Of a stretch of DNA of 64,000 bases, positions 56,381 to 64,000 are shown piece by piece. Position numbers and translations under genes: made by a program. Each line of letters starts with the position of its first letter. The first letter of the stretch is position 1. Below the pieces are notes generated by a model. That model was not told the origin of the DNA. It searched no databases and saw nothing but the letters and a program-made list of their open reading frames with translations. Source of the DNA: Dehalococcoidia bacterium (lineage in GTDB: Bacteria > Chloroflexota > Dehalococcoidia > SpSt-223); contig JANWZD010000002.1 in assembly GCA_025054935.1 (NCBI GenBank), forward strand, positions 108,145 through 172,144, read 5' to 3'.

Positions 56381-58570
56381 GTGGACCACTTCTTCTGGAT
56401 CGTTCCAGTTGCTGGAGTGTTCGCCGTCGTCTTCGCGATCTATCTCGCTTGGGATGTGCTCCGACGGGACACCGGCACCCCCGAGATGCGGGCGATAGCA
56501 GATATCATCTACGAAGGCGCGATGGCGTTTCTCCGCCGCCAGTATCAAACGATCGCTCTCCTCTCTGTGGTCGGAGCGATCATCATTGGGGTCGCGCTCT
56601 CCTTCATTCCGCAGCCCGAAGGTCTTCCCCAAGGGTTTGACCTTGGCTGGCGGACGGCGGTCGCGTTTCTGCTGGGAGCGCTCTGCTCGGGGATCTCCGG
56701 CTTTACCGGCATGTTCGTCGCCGTGAAGTCGAATATCCGCACCGCTGCGGCTGCTCGCACGAGCCTTGATGGCGCCGTGTCGGCGGCGATGCGAGGCGGG
56801 GCGGTCTCCGGCTTTCTCGTCGTCGCGCTCAGTTTGCTCGGCGTCTACATCCTCTTTGTGCTGTACGGCGGCCTTGTCGACCCGAAGACGGCGCCCTATC
56901 TCATCGTCGGTTATGGCTTCGGCGCCTCGTTCGTCGCCCTCTTCGCGCAGCTGGGCGGCGGGATCTACACCAAAGCGGCCGACATGGGAGCAGACCTCGT
57001 CGGGAAGGTGGAAGCGGGCGTGCCGGAGGACGACCCCCGCAACGCTGCCGTTATCGCGGACCTTGTCGGCGACAATGTCGGTGACTGCGCTGGCCGCGGC
57101 GCGGACCTCTTCGAGTCCACGGCGGCCGAGAGTATCGGCGCGATGATCCTCGGCGTCGCCGTGGCGCAGCTGACGGGCAACTCGGCGTGGGTATTCTTCC
57201 CGCTCATCATCCGCGCGCTGGGGATCTTCGCCTCCGCGGCGGGACTACTGGTGGTGCGCGCTCGTCAGAATGAAGACCCGATGAGCGCGCTCAACCGCGG
57301 GTATTATCTCGCGGCGGCCCTGTCGGCCATCTTCATGGTCGGCTCGGCGATGCTGATCTTGAACAGCTGGCAGTTGGCATTGGCTGGCGTAATCGGCATT
57401 GTCACCAGCATCGCCTTCGTTTATATCACGCAGTACTACACCGCCGGCAGCTGGCGGCCGGTGCAGGAGATCGCGAACGCCTCGCGCACCGGGCCCGCAA
57501 CAGTCATCGTCAACGGCACTGCCGTCGGGTTCGAGACAACTGCGCCAACCGCTATCGCCATCTCGCTCGCTCTCGGTCTTGCCTTCTGGCTCGGACAGCA
57601 GGCCGGCCAAGCGATCCCGATCGATCCGAACGCGAAAGCGTTCTACGCCCAGTCGGCCGGTCTCATCTATGGGATCTTCGGCACTGCCATCGCGACGATG
57701 GGGATGCTGATGACAACGGCGTACATCCTTGCCATGGATACGTTCGGCCCGATCACCGACAACGCGGGCGGGATCGCCGAAATGTCGCATCAGCCGGAGT
57801 CGACGCGTCACATCACGGACGCGCTCGATGCGGTGGGGAACACGACGAAGGCGCTGACCAAAGGCTACGCGATCGCCTCCGCAGGACTGGCCGCTTTCCT
57901 GCTCTTCTCGGCCTACATTGAAAACGTAGGGCTGTTCCTCTCTGCTCGCCCCAACAGCGGCGTCGCGACCCTCGCCAATATCACGATCGATCTTGCCAAG
58001 GTTGATGTCTTTATCGGCGCGCTGATCGGCGCGATGATCGTCTTCCTGTTCAGCTCGCTCGCCATTCGGGCGGTGGGGAACGCCGCGGGCAAGATTATCG
58101 AAGAGGTGCGTCGGCAGTTCCGCGCTGACCCCGGCATCATGGCGGGCACCTCGAAGCCGGACTACGGCCGCTGCGTCGATATCACCACGCGCGCCGCGCT
58201 GCGAGAGATGGTCGCGCCGGGCCTGCTCGCCGTGGCGGGGCCTGTCGTCGTCGGCGTTGCGCTCGGCTGGCAGGCGGCAGGCGGGTTGCTCATCGTCGGC
58301 ACGATCGCCGGCATTCTCGTGGCCACTTTCTTGAACAATTCCGGCGGCGCCTGGGACAACGCCAAGAAGTTTATCGAGGCAGGGAACCTCAAAGCCGCCG
58401 ACGGGTCGATCATCAAGAAGGCGACGCCGGAGCATGCTGCGGCAGTGGTGGGCGATACCGTGGGTGACCCGTTCAAGGACACGGCAGGGCCCTCCCTGCA
58501 CGTGCTCGTGAAGCTGTTCAGCACGATCACCCTCGTGCTGTTGCCGCTCTTCCTCCTCTTCCACGGCTGA
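56381..58570 (+). CDS. hppA: Proton-translocating membrane pyrophosphatase, K+-independent type
   Basis: The 729-residue pump has about 16 membrane helices and uses pyrophosphate to move protons out of the cytosol. The substrate site is ADMGADLVGKVEAGVPEDDP and NAAVIADLVGDNVGDCAGRGADLFES; IAEMSHQPEST and VVGDTVGDPFKDTAGP are also present. In GNTTKALTKGYAIASA, Lys and Thr stand where K+-dependent enzymes have Ala and Gly, so it should not need potassium. The GTG start has GGAGGATATC upstream. The gap 56168-56380 before it shows no other gene. Confidence 0.96.
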   Translation: MDHFFWIVPVAGVFAVVFAIYLAWDVLRRDTGTPEMRAIADIIYEGAMAFLRRQYQTIALLSVVGAIIIGVALSFIPQPEGLPQGFDLGWRTAVAFLLGALCSGISGFTGMFVAVKSNIRTAAAARTSLDGAVSAAMRGGAVSGFLVVALSLLGVYILFVLYGGLVDPKTAPYLIVGYGFGASFVALFAQLGGGIYTKAADMGADLVGKVEAGVPEDDPRNAAVIADLVGDNVGDCAGRGADLFESTAAESIGAMILGVAVAQLTGNSAWVFFPLIIRALGIFASAAGLLVVRARQNEDPMSALNRGYYLAAALSAIFMVGSAMLILNSWQLALAGVIGIVTSIAFVYITQYYTAGSWRPVQEIANASRTGPATVIVNGTAVGFETTAPTAIAISLALGLAFWLGQQAGQAIPIDPNAKAFYAQSAGLIYGIFGTAIATMGMLMTTAYILAMDTFGPITDNAGGIAEMSHQPESTRHITDALDAVGNTTKALTKGYAIASAGLAAFLLFSAYIENVGLFLSARPNSGVATLANITIDLAKVDVFIGALIGAMIVFLFSSLAIRAVGNAAGKIIEEVRRQFRADPGIMAGTSKPDYGRCVDITTRAALREMVAPGLLAVAGPVVVGVALGWQAAGGLLIVGTIAGILVATFLNNSGGAWDNAKKFIEAGNLKAADGSIIKKATPEHAAAVVGDTVGDPFKDTAGPSLHVLVKLFSTITLVLLPLFLLFHG

Positions 58571-58571
58571 T

Positions 58572-58610
58572 GGCGCGCCCTGGCCTCAGCAGAAGCGAGG
58601 CCGGGGCGCC
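58572..58610. terminator. Bidirectional hairpin between hppA and pfkA
   Basis: GGCGC-GCCCTGGCCTC pairs with GAGGCCGGG-GCGCC around a 9-nt loop. It lies between two convergent stop codons. Confidence 0.6.
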
Positions 58611-58616
58611 GCCTTG

Positions 58617-59705
58617 TCACACGCCGAGCGAGATGCCGAGGCCGCGCGCGGTCTGCACCAGTTCGCCGTCGGGCGGAACGGTGCGGATGCGGCCGACGCA
58701 CTGTTCGAGCGGCACCTCACAGATGACATTGCCTTTCAATGCCACCATGTGGTTGACCCGCCCCTTGGCGATGGCGCGCGCGGCGGCGGCTCCGTAGCGC
58801 GTCGCCAAAACGCGGTCAAATGCGGTCGGCGTGCCGCCCCGTTGGAGGTGACCGAGGACCGTGCAGCGCGACTCATGGCCGCTCGACATGGCGAGGGTGT
58901 CGCTCAGCCATTCGCCAATGCCGCCGAGCCGACCGAGCGACAGCTCATCCTTTGGCTTGACGTAGAACTGGCCGCTTCCGGCGGCCTTTGCCCCCTCCGC
59001 GACGACCACAATGCTGAAATGCCGGCCCGCTCGGTCGCGCTCCGCGATCTTCTCGACGACTTTCCGAACGTGGAATGGGATCTCGGGGATGAGAATGACA
59101 TCCGCGCCCCCCGCAATGCCGGCGTGAATGGCGATCCAGCCCGCATCGCGGCCCATTACCTCGAGCACCATCACGCGGTGATGGCTCTCCGCCGTGGTAT
59201 GGAGCTTGTCGATCGCCTCGGTTGCGGTGAGGACGGCGGTGTCGAACCCGAAGGTCTGGTCGGTTTCAGGGAGGTCGTTGTCGATCGTCTTAGGAACGCC
59301 GACAACGGGCACGCCCCGCTTGGCTAACTCGTGGGCGATGTTGAGCGTGCCGTCTCCGCCGATGACGACAAGAGCGTCGATGCCGAGTTCGTCGAGAGTG
59401 GCAATGGCTTCGGGGGTTTGGTCGACTAATTCAACGCGCCCCTCGGCGGTGACACGCCGGACGAAGGGGCTGCCGCGATTGGCGGTGCCGAGGATTGTCC
59501 CGCCGCGCGGGAGGATCCCCCGGACGCCGTCGAGCGTCAGCGGTCCGGCGCTCGAGGGAGGGATCAGCCCCTCAAAGCCATTGCGGATGCCGATGACTTC
59601 CCAGCCGTATTCATGGATGGCGGTCTTGACGACGGCGCGGATGACGGCATTAAGCCCCGGCGCGTCGCCGCCGCCAGTGAGCACTCCAATCCGTCGGACT
59701 GCCAT
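58617..59705 (-). CDS. pfkA: 6-phosphofructokinase, mixed-substrate (group III) type
   Basis: The 362-residue enzyme phosphorylates fructose 6-phosphate in glycolysis. It has GVLTGGGDAPGLNAVIR, LVVIGGDGTLNIAHEL with Gly after GGD (ATP type), VPKTIDNDLPETDQTFGFDT with Lys (as in PPi types), EVMGRDAGWIAIHAGIAGGAD and LGHLQRGGTPTAFDR. The Gly plus Lys pair marks group III enzymes of actinobacteria and relatives, which usually use ATP. The ATG lies 6 nt behind a TAGAGT box without a ribosome site, so the mRNA is probably leaderless. clpC lies upstream on the same strand behind a strong terminator. Confidence 0.95.
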   Translation of the reverse strand: MAVRRIGVLTGGGDAPGLNAVIRAVVKTAIHEYGWEVIGIRNGFEGLIPPSSAGPLTLDGVRGILPRGGTILGTANRGSPFVRRVTAEGRVELVDQTPEAIATLDELGIDALVVIGGDGTLNIAHELAKRGVPVVGVPKTIDNDLPETDQTFGFDTAVLTATEAIDKLHTTAESHHRVMVLEVMGRDAGWIAIHAGIAGGADVILIPEIPFHVRKVVEKIAERDRAGRHFSIVVVAEGAKAAGSGQFYVKPKDELSLGRLGGIGEWLSDTLAMSSGHESRCTVLGHLQRGGTPTAFDRVLATRYGAAAARAIAKGRVNHMVALKGNVICEVPLEQCVGRIRTVPPDGELVQTARGLGISLGV

Positions 59706-59711
59706 AGGGGT

Positions 59712-59717
59712 ACTCTA
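59712..59717 (-). promoter_or_regulatory. -10 box of pfkA
   Basis: TAGAGT on the minus strand ends 6 nt before the ATG. TTGAGC lies 18 nt further upstream as a possible -35. Confidence 0.45.
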
Positions 59718-59753
59718 CCGATTACCGGGCGCGTCGCTCAATCGGGAACAAGC

Positions 59754-59784
59754 AAAAGGCCCCCGGGAAGAGAAGCCGGGGGCC
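59754..59784 (-). terminator. Rho-independent terminator of clpC
   Basis: On the minus strand GGCCCCCGG (59784-59776), a 9-nt loop and CCGGGGGCC (59766-59758) are followed by TTTT. This is a classic terminator 20 nt behind the clpC stop. Confidence 0.85.
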
Positions 59785-59803
59785 CGCCGCCTGTCCATGA
59801 GGT

Positions 59804-62263
<2,460 letters not shown>

Positions 62264-62328
62264 GGCCGCCTGCTCCATGCTGGGCGCCGCGCGCCCTGAA
62301 CGAATTGCTTCTGCGTCGTTCGGTGGGA

Positions 62329-63504
62329 TTAATCATGGTCATTGCGACGACCACGAAAGGCGTCCTCCCCAAGGTCTTCTACCGCTTGCCGGAGGCTCAG
62401 ACCGAGCCGGTGCCGCTCTGGCTCGATCTTGACCACCTTCAACGTCAGAACGTCCCCTTCGCGGACAACCTCCCGCGGGTGAGTAATCCGCCGGTCGCTC
62501 AACTCGGAGACGTGGATCAGCCCCTCGATCCCCTCTTCGAGTCGGGCAAACGCCCCGAACGACGTCAGCTTCGTAATTTTACCAGTTACGAGCTGTCCCA
62601 GAGAATACCTTCCCAGCACCCGCTGCCACGGCTCCCCTTGAGCGCGCCGGAGGCTCAGTCCGATCTTCTTCGTCTCCGGGTCAACGTTCATCACGTAGAC
62701 GTTCACTTCGTCGCCCGGCTTGACTACCTCGCTCGGGTGCTCCACCCGGTCCCACGACAGCTCCGACAGATGGATCAGCCCATCTGCGCCGCCGAGGTCG
62801 ACGAAGGCGCCAAAGGAGGTGACGCTCGTGATCACGCCGCGCCGAACATCTCCCGGCGCGAGTTCACCCAGGAGGCGCTCTTTTTGCTGGGAGCGCCATT
62901 CCTGCATCGCCGCCCGCTCCGACAGAATAACGCGGTTGCGCCGCCGGTTGACATCAACGACCTTCAGGCGGAGCGTCCGCCCCACCATTTCCTTCAGCCG
63001 TTCTTCAAGCTGCGCTTCTGCTCCTCCCTCGGTGCGGAGGCCCATCACTTGGGAGCTCGGCAGAAAGCCGCGCACCCCATCGATCGAAACGATCAGCCCG
63101 CCTTTGTTGAAGTCGACAACCTCGGCCTCGAAGATGGCTTGAGTCTCATACAGCTGTTGGATGCGCCGCCAGCCGCGCTCTGCGCGCGCTCGGTCAACCG
63201 AGAGCACCGCAACCCCGCCGACATCTTCGGGCTGAACGACATAGACCAGCACGGTGTCGCCCACCTTGAGCGGCTCCTCGCCCGAGGCGACGCAGGTTGC
63301 CTCGTTCGCCGGGACGTGCCCTTCCGACTTGCCACCAATATCGACCAGGATGCCCTCCCGGTCGATCGCGACGACCGAGCCCTCGATCACGTCGCCGCGC
63401 CGAAGCACGGCATAACTCGTGCCCATCTTGGCGTCGAGAAGCTCTTGCATCGTCAGACCGTTTTCGTCGGTCGAGTGGTCTTGGTAGCTCTTCACGAGGG
63501 TCAC
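62329..63504 (-). CDS. rpsA: S1-domain RNA-binding protein (ribosomal protein S1-like)
   Basis: The 391-residue protein has four S1 domains. The first two are [20 protein letters not shown] and the divergent [20 protein letters not shown]. The last two are canonical: [29 protein letters not shown] and [30 protein letters not shown]. Four domains is the usual number in S1 of Gram-positive-type bacteria and Chloroflexota; it binds mRNA and helps translation. GTG 63504 is a plausible start behind a TATACT box, but the ribosome site is weak and other starts are possible (GTG 63495, ATG at [10 protein letters not shown]). clpC follows. Confidence 0.88.
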   Translation of the reverse strand: MTLVKSYQDHSTDENGLTMQELLDAKMGTSYAVLRRGDVIEGSVVAIDREGILVDIGGKSEGHVPANEATCVASGEEPLKVGDTVLVYVVQPEDVGGVAVLSVDRARAERGWRRIQQLYETQAIFEAEVVDFNKGGLIVSIDGVRGFLPSSQVMGLRTEGGAEAQLEERLKEMVGRTLRLKVVDVNRRRNRVILSERAAMQEWRSQQKERLLGELAPGDVRRGVITSVTSFGAFVDLGGADGLIHLSELSWDRVEHPSEVVKPGDEVNVYVMNVDPETKKIGLSLRRAQGEPWQRVLGRYSLGQLVTGKITKLTSFGAFARLEEGIEGLIHVSELSDRRITHPREVVREGDVLTLKVVKIEPERHRLGLSLRQAVEDLGEDAFRGRRNDHD

Positions 63505-63551
63505 GCCAAACCTGCGAATCCTCAAGCAGCCAACAGCTTCTGGGACTCGCC

Positions 63552-63557
63552 CGAGTA
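63552..63557 (-). promoter_or_regulatory. -10 box of the S1-domain gene
   Basis: TATACT on the minus strand, about 47 nt upstream of GTG 63504. Confidence 0.45.
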
Positions 63558-63709
63558 TATACCCCGCACGAGGAATTCGCAAAGCATTCGGCGGCGCGCC
63601 GGCGACCCTTGCCCACGCCCTCTCCCCTCCTCAGCCCGGACCGCCCTTTATCTTGAAGGTCGGCGGCACCGGCCCCCATCATGCGGGTGCTTCCCTGCTG
63701 AAAGCACGC

Positions 63710-63738
63710 TTGACAAGCGGATGGACGCTTTCTAGCAT
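63710..63738 (+). promoter_or_regulatory. Promoter of the secreted protein gene
   Basis: A perfect TTGACA (63710-63715), a 17-nt spacer and TAGCAT (63733-63738), 65 nt before the ATG at 63804. Confidence 0.65.
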
Positions 63739-63803
63739 TAGCTCGCCAGCTTGCCAGCTTCATCGGCACCGCAGGCTGGACAACGCGCCGAGGCAAACTG
63801 CAG

Positions 63804-64000
63804 ATGACGCGATGGCGCTTGGTGACGCTCGCCCTCGTGCTGGCGGTGGTTGCGCCAGCCTCTCTGCTGACGGCTGACCTCGCGTTTGGGGCTCCGCCGC
63901 GCGATTATCCCGTCCCGAACGGCCACTTTTTTTCTCAAGCCAATGGGGATGACCGAAGCCCCTATGGATTCACTGTCTCAGACAATGGCGGTGACCTGTT
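63804..64000 (+). CDS. Secreted protein of unknown function, 5' part
   Basis: An open frame runs from ATG 63804 to the window edge. It encodes a signal peptide: positive MTRWR, hydrophobic LVTLALVLAVVAPASLL and a likely cleavage near AFGA. Then comes PPRDYPVPNGHFFSQANGDD, and the visible part ends with YGFTVSDNGGDL. The mature part is Gly/Asp-rich and unfamiliar except as a type seen in secreted Chloroflexota proteins. A perfect -35/-10 promoter lies upstream. Confidence 0.7.
   Translation, partial: MTRWRLVTLALVLAVVAPASLLTADLAFGAPPRDYPVPNGHFFSQANGDDRSPYGFTVSDNGGDL

Overview
The window is 64 kb of GC-rich (about 66%) bacterial DNA, densely packed on both strands. It looks like a chromosomal segment of a Chloroflexota bacterium, probably a deep-branching or thermophilic lineage. 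The clues are cyclophilins and lipoproteins with long Thr/Pro linkers, an ABCG-type transporter carrying three FHA domains, a translin-family gene, ClpC and S1 encoded side by side, GT-C glycosyltransferases with TPR tails, and an AspRS with the non-discriminating signature. There is no phage, insertion sequence, CRISPR array or replication origin. The species cannot be named from sequence alone.

Layout. 0-3 kb: the start of a TerC-like gene, a class III CoA-transferase-like gene, tRNA-Arg(CCG), and two tandem cyclophilins (one membrane-anchored, one cytosolic). 3.4-8.6 kb: a phosphodiesterase divergent from a DinB-like gene, queG, and a sensor kinase paired with an unusual receiver protein. 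8.7-13.2 kb: an MFS efflux gene, aspS, and an MmgE/PrpD gene. 13.4-19.2 kb: an apparent operon of a triple-FHA ABC transporter, a GT-C glycosyltransferase and an RNase Z-like enzyme. 19.5-25 kb: a monooxygenase-fold protein, a dienelactone hydrolase-like lipoprotein, a fused membrane/spermidine-synthase protein, a MaoC-like hydratase and an LLM flavin/F420 oxidoreductase. 25-29.1 kb: a five-gene minus-strand operon of acetyltransferase, hom, coiled-coil protein, thrB and alkyltransferase-like protein. 29.4-41.4 kb: a CMD-family protein, a 2-hydroxyacid dehydrogenase, an intergenic palindromic repeat, a short mutL, a peptide-type substrate-binding protein, a GT39-like/TPR protein, a sugar epimerase divergent from a CcrM-like DNA methyltransferase, and an M24 peptidase. 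41.4-43.7 kb: a gene-poor, apparently decayed tract with a broken marR whose palindromic operator is still present. 43.7-54.1 kb: a sugar kinase, pepA with an OmpR/histidine kinase pair, ilvD, and an ABC module whose ATPase has lost its signature motif. 54.1-58.6 kb: two FmdB zinc-ribbon proteins, thiE, a translin-family gene, and a K+-independent H+-pyrophosphatase. 58.6-64 kb: pfkA, clpC, an S1-domain protein, and the start of a secreted protein.

Expression signals recur. Several genes have a -10 box only 6-8 nt before an ATG or GTG start and no Shine-Dalgarno, which suggests leaderless mRNAs. Three genes have a well-placed Shine-Dalgarno in front of a CTG codon. Many genes end in GC-rich hairpins with tetraloops and no T-tract. 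The most unusual content is the CcrM-like methyltransferase, the degenerate ABC module, the receiver/H-box protein, the bacterial translin gene and the decayed marR region. No clearly new multi-gene defence or mobile system is visible.
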